A model generated the notes under the pieces. The model was not told where the DNA came from and ran no database searches. It worked only from the letters and a program-made list of their open reading frames with translations. Below, in pieces: positions 18,045-26,322 of a DNA stretch of 64,000 nucleotides. A program made the translations under genes and the position numbers. Source of the stretch: Bradyrhizobium huanghuaihaiense. Its GTDB lineage: Bacteria; Pseudomonadota; Alphaproteobacteria; Rhizobiales; Xanthobacteraceae. Every line of letters starts with the position of its first letter. The first letter of the stretch is position 1. The stretch spans positions 210,665 through 274,664 of the forward strand of contig NZ_VLLA01000009.1 of assembly GCF_007830635.1 (NCBI RefSeq). Direction: 5' to 3'.

Positions 18045-19220
18045 TCATTTTGCCCCCTGTGACGCAGACGACGACTTCCCGGCAGAGCCGTCGCGACTGC
18101 TTTGATCGGCATGTTTCACCGATGTGGAATACATCGGCATCAGCACGCGGAAGGTGGTCTTGCGCGGCTGAGATTCGCATTCGATGATGCCCCCGTGATC
18201 GCCGACGATTTTTGCGACCAGCGCCAAGCCGAGACCAGAACCGGTCTGCTTGGTGGTCACGAAGGGATCGAACAGGTTGGGCAGAAGATCATCGGGCACG
18301 CCCGGTCCATTGTCCCTCACGCAGAATTCGAGCGGCAGGGATACCCGGGATTTTTGACCGGGGACTGACAGGCGCACGCCGGGGCGGAACGCGGTGGTGA
18401 GCTGGATCTCGGCGTCGGGCACGTCGATCAGCGCTTCGGCGGCATTCTTCACGAGGTTGAGGAACACCTGGATCAGCTGGTCCTGGTTCGCCAGCACCGG
18501 CGGCAGCGATGGATCGTAATCCTCGATGAAGCGGATGTTGCGGGCAAATCCCGACTGCGCCAGCCGCTTCACGTGGTCGAGCACCGAATGGATGTTGACG
18601 GGGCCGCGCACCACGGGACGCTCGTCGCCGAACACCTCCATGCGGTCGACCAGCGTCACGATGCGGTCGGCCTCGTCGCAGATCAGCCGCGTCAGCATGC
18701 GGTCCTCGGACGAGGCCTGCTGCTCCAGGAGCTGCGCCGCGCCGCGAATGCCCGAAAGCGGATTCTTGATCTCGTGCGCGAGCATGGCTGCTAGCGCTAT
18801 CACCGAGCGCGCCGCGCTGCGATGGGTGAGCTGCCGATCCATCTTGTCGGCGATGGTGCGCTCCTGGAGCATCACCACGATGTGGCCGGGCCGCTCGGTG
18901 AGCGGAGCGACATGCAGATCGACCTGGCGGTCACCGCCCATGCGCGGCGTGCCGAGATCGACCTTGTATTCGTTGACCGGCGAATTCGAGGAGCGCACCT
19001 GGTCGATCAGCGCCAGCAAGGGGCTGCCGAACGGCACCAGCTCTTTCAGCGACTGCCGCTTCAGAAACTGCGTCGAGATCTCGAAAAAGGCTTCGGTTGC
19101 GATGTTGGCGGCGACGATCTTGCCGTCCGGCCCGATCATGAGCACGGGATTGGGAAGCGCATCCAGGATCGCATCGCTGTCGGACGGAAGCGGCCGACGA
19201 TGTTCAGCGGCTGAGCTCAT
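18045..19220 (-). CDS. ntrB: nitrogen regulation sensor kinase NtrB
   Basis: This is a 391-residue soluble histidine kinase. A PAS domain (about 15-120) is followed by the H-box MLAHEIKNPLSG with phosphorylated His149, then the N-box (LVKNAAEA) and G boxes (DNGPG, GSGLGLAL). It phosphorylates and dephosphorylates NtrC under GlnB/PII control. ATG 19220 overlaps the dusB stop (ATGA); an upstream in-frame ATG at 19235 lies inside dusB and is less likely. The C-terminal 25 residues are Ser/Gly-rich and probably disordered. Confidence 0.96.
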   Translation of the reverse strand: MSSAAEHRRPLPSDSDAILDALPNPVLMIGPDGKIVAANIATEAFFEISTQFLKRQSLKELVPFGSPLLALIDQVRSSNSPVNEYKVDLGTPRMGGDRQVDLHVAPLTERPGHIVVMLQERTIADKMDRQLTHRSAARSVIALAAMLAHEIKNPLSGIRGAAQLLEQQASSEDRMLTRLICDEADRIVTLVDRMEVFGDERPVVRGPVNIHSVLDHVKRLAQSGFARNIRFIEDYDPSLPPVLANQDQLIQVFLNLVKNAAEALIDVPDAEIQLTTAFRPGVRLSVPGQKSRVSLPLEFCVRDNGPGVPDDLLPNLFDPFVTTKQTGSGLGLALVAKIVGDHGGIIECESQPRKTTFRVLMPMYSTSVKHADQSSRDGSAGKSSSASQGAK

Positions 19221-20251
19221 GCAGCAGCGCTCCATGCGAAGTCGTCGAAGGCGTCTTGCAGTGAACTGTGAACGAGGCGCGGATCCTCGGAGGTGAGGAT
19301 CTTCTGGCGCCAGGATTTCAGCTTCGCAGCCGGCGCGCGGCTCGCATCGGCCGCGACGTCCAGCGCCCAGCCCAGATGCTTGCGCGCGTGTCTGAGGCCG
19401 ACGCGCATTCCATAGAGTGCGCAGACGCCATCATAGAGCGTGCGGACATAATGGAGCTGCGTCTGCAGCGACGGCGCGGCTTCTGCCGCCTCGCCCATGA
19501 GGCGGCGACCGATCTGGCCCGGCAGCCAGGGCTGGCCCTGCGCGCCGCGGCCGATCATCACGGCATCGGCGCCGGAGGCCTGAAGCGCCGCGCGCGCTTT
19601 TTCGTACGACGTGATGTCGCCATTGACGATGAGCGGGAGAGAGATCGCCTCGCGCACGGCGCGGATCGCATCCCAATCGGCCTCGCCCTTGTAGAACTGG
19701 CACCGGGTGCGGCCGTGAACGGTGACCAGCTTGACGCCGGCAGCTTCCGCGCGGCGTGCCAGCTCCGGCGCATTGCGGCTGCGGTCGTCCCAGCCGAGCC
19801 GCATCTTCAGCGTCACCGGCACCTTCACCGCCGCAATCGTCGCATCGATCAGGCTGACGGCGTGGTCGAGATCGCGCATCAGGGCGGAGCCGGACTGGCC
19901 GCCGGTGACGTGGCGGGCCGGACAGCCCATGTTGATATCGATGATGTCGGCGCCTTCGGCTTCCGCGATCCGGGCGCCTTCGGCCATCCAGTGCGCTTCG
20001 CAGCCGGCGAGCTGGACCACGTGCGGACCGATTCCCGTCGCTTCGCAACGCAACCGCGACATCCGATGGCCATTGGCAAGCTCATCGCTCGCGGTCATCT
20101 CGGACACGACCAGACCGGCCCCGAGCTCGGCCACCAACCGCCGAACGGGCGAGTCAGTCACCCCCGACATCGGCGCCAGGAAGACCGGGGTGGCGACTTC
20201 AATATCGCCTATTTTCAACGGCTTAGAGCCGGATACTGCCGGGCCTGTCAC
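19217..20251 (-). CDS. dusB: tRNA-dihydrouridine synthase DusB (NifR3)
   Basis: This 344-residue FMN enzyme reduces uridines in tRNA. It shows the barrel start PVFLAPMSGVTDSPVR, the catalytic-Cys motif INMGCPARHVTGG (near residue 113) and the FMN phosphate-binding VMIGRGAQGQPW (near residue 230). The only suitable start is GTG 20251, with a weak ribosome site. It is the first gene of the dusB-ntrB-ntrC operon, formerly called nifR3, and an NtrC-type palindrome lies 55 nt upstream. Confidence 0.95.
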   Translation of the reverse strand: MTGPAVSGSKPLKIGDIEVATPVFLAPMSGVTDSPVRRLVAELGAGLVVSEMTASDELANGHRMSRLRCEATGIGPHVVQLAGCEAHWMAEGARIAEAEGADIIDINMGCPARHVTGGQSGSALMRDLDHAVSLIDATIAAVKVPVTLKMRLGWDDRSRNAPELARRAEAAGVKLVTVHGRTRCQFYKGEADWDAIRAVREAISLPLIVNGDITSYEKARAALQASGADAVMIGRGAQGQPWLPGQIGRRLMGEAAEAAPSLQTQLHYVRTLYDGVCALYGMRVGLRHARKHLGWALDVAADASRAPAAKLKSWRQKILTSEDPRLVHSSLQDAFDDFAWSAAA

Positions 20252-20305
20252 AGGGGTCTCGTCAACTCAGCAGCGCCTCATCGCGCTGGCCATGACCTAT
20301 CTTGC

Positions 20306-20320
20306 GCACAATTCTTGTGC
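20306..20320. promoter_or_regulatory. NtrC-type binding site upstream of dusB-ntrBC
   Basis: The palindrome GCACAA-TTC-TTGTGC fits the NtrC pattern GCAC-N7-GTGC. It lies 55 nt from the dusB start, inside the dusB/ispDF divergent region. Autoregulation of ntrBC by NtrC is known in other proteobacteria; here it is a prediction. Confidence 0.55.
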
Positions 20321-20495
20321 AGTCAAGCGTCATGCCTACAGTTTAGACAGTTCTGCAGATCTTTCAAGTGCAGTGCAGCAAAATGCTGTTTCCCACAATC
20401 CGGGGAAACCCCCTTTTTTTGCGGGCCTGCCGTGCTAGAGGCATGCCGGCAAATCACCCCCTGCTCTTTCATTAGCAACTGAGTATTTGAGTCCT

Positions 20496-21677
20496 ATGGC
20501 GAAATCACAACGTACCGCTATCGTCCTCGTGGCGGCCGGACGCGGCCTGCGCGCCGGCGCCGGCGGGCCGAAGCAATATCGCGAGATCGGCGGCGTGCCT
20601 GTGATCTATCGCGCCATGGAAGCCTTCAGCCGCCATGCTGATGTGTTTGCGGTGCAGCCGGTGGTGAACCCCGACGACAGCGCCATGTTCACGGCGGCGG
20701 TCACAGGATTGAAACACGAGCCGCCGGCCGATGGCGGCGCCACCCGTCAGGCTTCGGTGCTCGCCGGTCTCGAGGCGCTGGCCAAGCACAAGCCGGACAT
20801 CGTGCTGATCCATGACGCCGCGCGCCCGTTCGTCTCCGAAGGCGTGATCTCGCGCGCGATCGAGGCGGCGAGCCGCACCGGCGCTGCGATTCCCGTCGTT
20901 GCCGTCACCGATACCATCAAGCTCACCGGCGAGAGCGGCAATGTCGAGGACACGCCGGACCGGTCGCGCCTGCGGATCGCGCAGACGCCGCAATCCTTTC
21001 GTTTCGATGTCATCCTCGAGGCGCATCGTCGCGCCGCGAAGGACGGACGCTCCGATTTCACCGACGATGCCGCGATTGCCGAATGGGCGGGATTGACGGT
21101 TGCAACCTTTGAAGGCGATGTTGCCAACATGAAGCTCACCACCCCCGAGGATTTCGTGCGCGAGGAAGCGCGCCTGGCTGCCCAGCTCGGCGACATCAGG
21201 ACCGGCACCGGCTACGACGTGCACGCCTTCGGCGAAGGCGACCATGTCATGATCTGTGGCGTGCGCGTGCCGCACAGCAAGGGTTTCCTGGCGCATTCCG
21301 ACGGCGATGTCGGCCTGCATGCGCTGGTCGATGCCATCCTCGGCGCGCTCGCCGACGGCGACATCGGCTCGCACTTCCCGCCGAGCGACGCCAAATGGAA
21401 GGGCGCCTCCTCCGACCAGTTCCTGAAATACGCCATCGAGCGCGTCGCCCAGCGCGGCGGCCGCGTTGCCAATCTCGAGGTCACCATGATCTGCGAGCGG
21501 CCGAAGATCGGCCCGTTGCGCGATACCATGCGCGCGCGCATCGCCGAGATCTCCGGCGTCGACATCTCCCGCGTCGCGGTGAAGGCGACGACCAGCGAGC
21601 GGCTCGGCTTCACCGGCCGCGAGGAAGGCATCGCGGCCACCGCGAGCGCCACCATCCGCCTTCCCTGGAGCGTCTAG
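20496..21677 (+). CDS. ispDF: bifunctional IspD/IspF (MEP isoprenoid pathway)
   Basis: This 393-residue fusion has an N-terminal IspD cytidylyltransferase (about 1-225; AAGRGLRAGAGGPKQY near the start, DAARPF near residue 110). The C-terminal IspF is MEcPP synthase (about 233-393; TGYDVHAF opening with metal-binding His, AHSDGDVGLHA). Together they catalyse two steps of isoprenoid precursor synthesis. The fusion is typical of alphaproteobacteria. ATG 20496 is preferred over an upstream TTG at 20487. It is followed 3 nt later by pncC. Confidence 0.97.
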   Translation: MAKSQRTAIVLVAAGRGLRAGAGGPKQYREIGGVPVIYRAMEAFSRHADVFAVQPVVNPDDSAMFTAAVTGLKHEPPADGGATRQASVLAGLEALAKHKPDIVLIHDAARPFVSEGVISRAIEAASRTGAAIPVVAVTDTIKLTGESGNVEDTPDRSRLRIAQTPQSFRFDVILEAHRRAAKDGRSDFTDDAAIAEWAGLTVATFEGDVANMKLTTPEDFVREEARLAAQLGDIRTGTGYDVHAFGEGDHVMICGVRVPHSKGFLAHSDGDVGLHALVDAILGALADGDIGSHFPPSDAKWKGASSDQFLKYAIERVAQRGGRVANLEVTMICERPKIGPLRDTMRARIAEISGVDISRVAVKATTSERLGFTGREEGIAATASATIRLPWSV

Positions 21678-21680
21678 GTC

Positions 21681-22289
21681 ATGGGCGGCAGCGACGCACG
21701 CGCCCTCTCCCGCTCGCTGCTGGATTTGTGCCGGATGCGCAAGCTGACGATCGCGACGGCGGAGTCCTGTACCGGCGGCCTCGTCGCGGGCGCGCTGACC
21801 GACATCCCCGGCTCCTCCGACGTCATCGACCGCGGCTTCGTCACCTATTCCAATGACGCCAAGCGCGCGATGCTTGGCGTCGAAGCCGGCACGCTGACGA
21901 ATTTCGGCGCGGTCAGCAAGGAGACCGCAACGGCCATGGCGATCGGCGCGCTCGAGCGTGCCGATGTCGATCTCGCCGTCGCCATCACCGGCATCGCCGG
22001 CCCCGGCGGCGCCACGCCGGGCAAGCCGGTCGGTCTCGTCCACTTTGCCGCTGCCGCGCGCGACGGCCGCATCATTCACCGCGAGCACCGTTTCGGCGCC
22101 ATCGGCCGCAGCGCCGTGCGCGCCCGCTCGGTGGTCGAGGCGCTGCGGATGCTGATGGACCTCGCCCGCGGCCCGCAAGTCGCCGCCAAGCCGCAACGCA
22201 CCGCCGCCAGCCGCCTGCGCCCGCGCGTCACCCGCTCGCCGCGCCGGCATGCGGTGAAGCGCCGGCCGCCACGCTCGCCAAGGGGCTGA
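21681..22289 (+). CDS. pncC: CinA C-terminal-family nicotinamide-nucleotide amidohydrolase (PncC)
   Basis: This 202-residue protein has the CinA C-terminal domain alone (about 8-165): TAESCTGGLVAGALTDIPGSS with the catalytic Ser, and TGIAGPGGATPGKPVGLV. The family deamidates NMN to nicotinic acid mononucleotide. The last 40 residues are unusually basic and rich in Arg, Pro and Ser, a tail not part of the enzyme domain. It starts 3 nt after ispDF and is co-transcribed with it. Confidence 0.9.
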   Translation: MGGSDARALSRSLLDLCRMRKLTIATAESCTGGLVAGALTDIPGSSDVIDRGFVTYSNDAKRAMLGVEAGTLTNFGAVSKETATAMAIGALERADVDLAVAITGIAGPGGATPGKPVGLVHFAAAARDGRIIHREHRFGAIGRSAVRARSVVEALRMLMDLARGPQVAAKPQRTAASRLRPRVTRSPRRHAVKRRPPRSPRG

Positions 22290-22293
22290 GCCC

Positions 22294-22379
22294 GTAGCCC
22301 GGATGGAGCGCAGCGCAATCCGGGATTTGCATCCGCGGGCGCAGGGGTCCCGGATTACGCTGCGCTCCATCCGGGCTGC
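22294..22379. repeat. dispersed palindromic repeat, family A copy 1
   Basis: An imperfect inverted repeat opens with GTAGCCCGGATGGAGCG and closes with CGCTCCATCCGGGCTGC. A second copy lies at 45758-45842 with the same arms and a different centre. It follows pncC directly and could also act as its transcript end. Confidence 0.85.
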
Positions 22380-22422
22380 GCACGGCGAAGCATCTCACGC
22401 CGCTGCAAGCAGCACGCGCCTG

Positions 22423-22602
22423 TCATTGCGCCGTTCGCTCGGTCCGATAGATGACGGGGAGCTTTTGTTCGATCGCCTTCGCGAGCACCGTTCCCGTGGT
22501 TCGTCCGAGCTCTTTCGCGATCGTCGTGATTGGCTTGGTACCTGCGAGCTTCCTGAGCCGGTTGAGATCGTCCTCGCTCCACGATTGCTTCCAGCGCGCC
22601 AT
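22423..22602 (-). CDS. small SANT/Myb- or HTH-like protein
   Basis: A 59-residue protein opening MARWKQSWSEDDLNRLRKLA, followed by a second helix-rich segment (ITTIAKELGRTTGTVLAKAIE). The pattern WSEDDLNRLRKL...IAKELGRT...V resembles a compact Myb/SANT-like or HTH DNA-binding fold. The ribosome site is modest (GGAG close to the ATG). It stands alone between two repeat elements. Target unknown. Confidence 0.6.
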   Translation of the reverse strand: MARWKQSWSEDDLNRLRKLAGTKPITTIAKELGRTTGTVLAKAIEQKLPVIYRTERTAQ

Positions 22603-23589
22603 ATCTCCAGTCCCACTCCACAAGCCCCTGCGCCCGACTCAGACTTTAGTTGAACATCTTAGGAAATACAGCCCTTGCAGGTGTACCGCCTGCGGCAAGG
22701 GGTGTTCCGTTATGGCCCTGCGTTTTGGCACAAACTGCACTTGTCACCTTCATTCGCACGACATCTGAATCCCTGATTGCGTGCCCGGGCTTGCGGGTGT
22801 CCGCCCGCCCTACAAGGCCTTGTGCTGCCCTTCGGCCAAAACACCCGCCGGCGGGTCAATGACCGCACGTGAAAATATTCTACTTTACCGAAATTCGGCT
22901 TTGGCGTATTCCTGCGCCACCTCATCCCGGTCAGAGGGGCGTATCGCGATCGTCACGACATGCGGGGTGAGCGGCGGTGGACGCTGGTCACATCGGCGCG
23001 ACAGGCATCGCAGGGCGGGCAACCGTGAGCGAAGGCCATCGCGCACACGACCGATGTGATTCCAGCGTACGGCAAAACCGTGTCGTCCTGGCGCCCGGGG
23101 TCTGTGCGCCAAGTCTTGCAGTGATGCGGCGGCCCGACCGGGTACGTACATCAGCCATCTGCAAGGCGACGGGGGCAATAGTGCATCGCTCCCCGGGGAG
23201 AGCACGGCATAAGCCGTCAAGCCACTGCGCAGGGAAGGCCGTGTGTTGGGCTTCACCTGTATGCCGCTGTGCAGCTTCTTGTAGCGCAACCTTCGCACAG
23301 TGGACCGTGGGTGCCCGGCCGGCACCCGGCCTTCCCTGCGCCCTCTGACAAAGTGAGCGCGATACGACGAAGCAAAGCTCGGACGAAACGCGTCGCGAGA
23401 TCAAAGTGTCATGTCTGCTTTCCAAAAAGCACGCAATTTTTGTCGAAAACGATCGGGATCATAAATGTGCAGGCGCGACCAAACGTCGTCACACGTGCCT
23501 GATCTTGCGCAGGAAAATATTGGCGCAATAATGCCGCTCTACCTTGTGATCCGGAATCAACCGGACCAGTCTTGTGGAGGGCGACGCAA
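22603..23589. other. long non-coding stretch, mostly repeat
   Basis: About 990 nt without a credible gene. Frames on both strands are short, Arg/Pro/Ser-rich and unlike proteins. The stretch from about 22930 to 23420 has the character of a dispersed Bradyrhizobium-type element (separate entry). The last 100 nt must hold the promoter of the oxidase operon; no exact FixK box is present there. Confidence 0.6.
22930..23420. repeat. probable dispersed non-coding element
   Basis: It contains 14-bp inverted arms, GCGCAGGGAAGGCC at 23227-23240 and the complement at 23328-23341, around a central region with a GTGCCCGGCCGGCAC palindrome. From memory, elements ending in 'CGGCCTTCCCTGCGCCC' are multicopy in Bradyrhizobium genomes. 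Only one copy is in this window, so the borders are approximate. Confidence 0.5.
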
Positions 23590-24297
23590 GTGTTCGCTCG
23601 CACCGCGGCCTCGGCCGCCGTCATTGTCACTTTGGCCGCGTTTGATGGTGCGGCCGCACAGACCGCCAACCAGCCGCCGGATACGATGGCGGCGCGGGTG
23701 GAAGCCTGCACGCCCTGTCACGGCAACAAGGGCGAAGGCACCAGCGACGTCTATTTCCCGCGGCTGGCCGGCAAGCCCGCCGGCTATCTCTACAACCAGC
23801 TCCTCGCCTTCCGCAGCGGCCGGCGCAAATATCCGCCGATGAACTATCTCTTGGAGTTTCTGCCCGATCCGTATCTGGAAGCGATGGCGGAGTATTTCGC
23901 CAGCGAGCATCCGCCGCTGCCGCAGCCGGCGCCGAGCGAGGTCAGCAAGGATGTCCTCGCGCAGGGCGAATTGCTCGCGACCAGCGGCGACGCCGGTCGT
24001 AACATACCGGCGTGCGTGAGCTGTCATGGCCCGGGCCTTACGGGCATGCAGCCCGGCATTCCCGGCCTGCTCGGCCTGCGCGCCGCCTATATCAGCGCGC
24101 AGCTCGGCGCCTGGCGATACGGCACGCGCACGGCGAAGTCGCCCGACTGCATGCAGCTCGTCGCCGGACACCTGACGGAAGCAGATGTTACCGCCGTCGC
24201 AGCCTGGCTCGCGGCGCGTCCTGCGCCTGCCAACCCGGCTCCCGTGCCGAAAGGCACCTACGCGCTGCCGTTCGGCTGCGGCAGCCAGCCCAACTGA
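23590..24297 (+). CDS. exported diheme cytochrome c (c4-like)
   Basis: This 235-residue protein has a signal peptide (about 1-24) and two heme c sites, CTPCH at 40-44 and CVSCH at 142-146. The two-domain layout is that of c4-type cytochromes, which carry electrons in the periplasm. GTG 23590 is chosen because GGAGG lies 9 nt upstream. It is the first gene of the ba3-like oxidase operon and a likely electron donor. The next gene starts 8 nt after its stop. Confidence 0.88.
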   Translation: MFARTAASAAVIVTLAAFDGAAAQTANQPPDTMAARVEACTPCHGNKGEGTSDVYFPRLAGKPAGYLYNQLLAFRSGRRKYPPMNYLLEFLPDPYLEAMAEYFASEHPPLPQPAPSEVSKDVLAQGELLATSGDAGRNIPACVSCHGPGLTGMQPGIPGLLGLRAAYISAQLGAWRYGTRTAKSPDCMQLVAGHLTEADVTAVAAWLAARPAPANPAPVPKGTYALPFGCGSQPN

Positions 24298-24305
24298 CGA
24301 GGCGG

Positions 24306-25565
24306 ATGATGGGCTCGAAACTGTCGATCGCAATCCTCGCCTTCACCGCGCTCACGACGGTTGCGCAGGCGCAGGCGCAGGACAAGACAAGCGACAAACC
24401 CGGCGACATCATCGCGCGCGGCGAATATCTCGCGCGCGCCGGCGATTGCACCGCCTGCCACACCGCGCCGGAGGGCCGCCTGTTCGCCGGCGGCCGCGCC
24501 ATGCCGACCCCGTTCGGCACGCTCTACACCTCCAACATCACGCCCGATGCCGAAACCGGGATCGGCAAATGGAGCGCCGACGACTTCTACAAGACCATGC
24601 ACAGCGGCCGCTTCCCCGATGGCGGGCTGATCTATCCGGCGATGCCGTTCGCCTCCTACACCAAGGTCACGCGCGCCGACAGCGACGCGATCTTCGCCTA
24701 TTTGCGCTCGATCCCGCCGGTGAACCAGAGGAACAGGCCGCACGACCTCCGCTTCCCCTATGACAACCGCCAGCTCATCCTCGGCTGGCGCACGCTGTAT
24801 TTCCGCGAAGGCGAGTTCAAGCCCGACCCGGCCAAGTCGGCAGAATGGAATCGCGGCGCCTATCTCGTCGAAGGCCTCGGCCATTGCAGCATGTGCCATT
24901 CGCCGATCAACGCGCTCGGCGGCACTTCGAAATCGGACGCCTTCAAGGGCGGCCTGATCCCGATGCAGAACTGGTACGCGCCGTCCCTGACCTCCAACCG
25001 CGAGGCGGGACTCGGCGACTGGAGCATCAAGGACATCACCGACCTGCTCCAGACCGGCGTTTCGGCACGGGGCGTGGTCTACGGCCCGATGGCCGAGGTC
25101 GTGCACAACAGCCTGCAATATCTCAGCGACGAGGATACGCGCGCGATGGCGGTGTACCTCAAGGGCATCTCGGAGCCCTCCCCGCCGCCGCCGGCAAGCT
25201 CGGCGTTGCCGACCACCGAGAGCAGCCTGCTGATCAGCCTCGGCAAGACCGTCTACGACAAGAACTGTGCGAGCTGCCATGGCACGCAGGGCGAAGGCAA
25301 GCCGCCGCATTGGCCGCCGCTCGCCAACAACCAGTCGATCGAGATGGAGTCGGCGGTCAACCCGATCCGCATGGTGCTCAATGGCGGTTATCCGCCGGGC
25401 ACAAAAGGCAACCCGATGCCTTACGGCATGCCGCCCTTCGCAGGGCTCCTCTCCGACAACGAGGTCGCTGCCGTCGTTTCCTACATCCGCACCGCCTGGG
25501 GCAATCGCGGCACGCCGGTCTCGGCGCGCGAGGCCAACGAGCTGCGCTCCGCGCCGCTGAATTGA
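24306..25565 (+). CDS. exported triheme cytochrome c (dehydrogenase cytochrome-subunit type)
   Basis: This 419-residue protein has a signal peptide (about 1-25) and three heme c sites: CTACH at 48-52, CSMCH at 194-198 and CASCH at 321-325. The three-domain layout matches the cytochrome subunit of membrane alcohol or gluconate dehydrogenases, yet no flavin or PQQ dehydrogenase is adjacent. Placement inside the oxidase operon suggests electron delivery to the terminal oxidase. A Pro-rich linker (about 291-300) separates heme domains 2 and 3. Confidence 0.9.
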   Translation: MMGSKLSIAILAFTALTTVAQAQAQDKTSDKPGDIIARGEYLARAGDCTACHTAPEGRLFAGGRAMPTPFGTLYTSNITPDAETGIGKWSADDFYKTMHSGRFPDGGLIYPAMPFASYTKVTRADSDAIFAYLRSIPPVNQRNRPHDLRFPYDNRQLILGWRTLYFREGEFKPDPAKSAEWNRGAYLVEGLGHCSMCHSPINALGGTSKSDAFKGGLIPMQNWYAPSLTSNREAGLGDWSIKDITDLLQTGVSARGVVYGPMAEVVHNSLQYLSDEDTRAMAVYLKGISEPSPPPPASSALPTTESSLLISLGKTVYDKNCASCHGTQGEGKPPHWPPLANNQSIEMESAVNPIRMVLNGGYPPGTKGNPMPYGMPPFAGLLSDNEVAAVVSYIRTAWGNRGTPVSAREANELRSAPLN

Positions 25566-25573
25566 GAGACGTC

Positions 25574-25750
25574 ATGATCAATTCCGATCCGCCGACCAGC
25601 CCAGCCGCCGCCGACCAGGCCGTCGAAGAGGTCGTGGCGCAAGGCCCCTCCGGAGCGATCGTGCTCGCCGGCATCGCGACGGCCTGCGTCGTCGCGATGT
25701 GGCTTGCCTTCTATCTGTTCGTCTTCCTGCCGCGCGGGCCGCTGCAATGA
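25574..25750 (+). CDS. small single-span membrane subunit of the oxidase
   Basis: This 58-residue protein has one hydrophobic helix (about residues 29-52) and an acidic N-terminus. Its stop overlaps the start of the subunit II gene (ATGA), which indicates coupled translation. Small one-helix subunits (IIa) are known in ba3-type oxidases; this is inferred to be the counterpart. GAGAGAC lies just upstream of ATG 25574. Confidence 0.75.
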   Translation: MINSDPPTSPAAADQAVEEVVAQGPSGAIVLAGIATACVVAMWLAFYLFVFLPRGPLQ

Positions 25751-26322
25751 GCACTGAGGAAACCCATGGAAACGGCAGCGCCAGCGCCGAGGTCGCGGCC
25801 CGCGTGGAGCGGCGCTGGGCCACCATCGCCGTGATCATCATCGTGATGATGGCGCTGCTCGCGGCCTTCGCCGGCATCCACCGCGCGACCATGCCGCAGC
25901 CGCGCGTCGAGACCACCGATCCCTCGCGGATTCATCTGTCCGGCGAATTCGTCGAGAGCAATCTCGGCAGCGTGCTGGAGGCCAATGGCAACGTCACCGT
26001 GCGCGCAATCGGCCAGCAGTATTCCTTCACGCCGGCCTGCATCGTGGTGCCCGTGGACACGCCGATCACGCTGCGTGCCACCAGCGCCGACGTCGTGCAC
26101 GGCATCCTGATCCAGGGCACCAATATCAACACCATGCTGGTGCCGGGCTACATCTCCGAGCAGCTCATGCGCTTTGCGAGGACCGGCGACTATCTGATGC
26201 CCTGCCAGGAGTTCTGCTCCTTCGGCCATGAGGGCATGTGGGGCAAGGTCAAGGTGATCGACAAGACCGACTTCGCGGGTCGTGCGAAGGGCGGCGGGAG
26301 GCTGAGCTGTGTTGGTCAATAG
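25747..26322 (+). CDS. cytochrome c oxidase subunit II (CuA), ba3-type
   Basis: This 191-residue protein has a single N-terminal transmembrane helix (about 24-45) and a periplasmic cupredoxin domain. The complete CuA ligand set is H118, C153, E155, C157, H161 and M164. It takes electrons from cytochrome c and passes them to heme in subunit I. It overlaps subunit I by 14 nt. The short length with one helix fits the ba3 type (B family) rather than the aa3 type. Confidence 0.93.
   Translation: MSTEETHGNGSASAEVAARVERRWATIAVIIIVMMALLAAFAGIHRATMPQPRVETTDPSRIHLSGEFVESNLGSVLEANGNVTVRAIGQQYSFTPACIVVPVDTPITLRATSADVVHGILIQGTNINTMLVPGYISEQLMRFARTGDYLMPCQEFCSFGHEGMWGKVKVIDKTDFAGRAKGGGRLSCVGQ

Noticed and set aside
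20402..20420. GGGG-AAA-CCCC-C-T7 as a terminator before ispDF
   Set aside because: The stem is only 4 bp and it lies in a promoter region rather than after a gene.
22988..23425. 145-codon frame on the minus strand
   Set aside because: Composition is Arg/Ala/Ser-rich without motifs, and it lies in the putative repeat element.
23540..23570. TTGTG-N7-ATCAA upstream of the oxidase operon as a FixK box
   Set aside because: Spacing between half-sites is three bases too long and the left half is imperfect.
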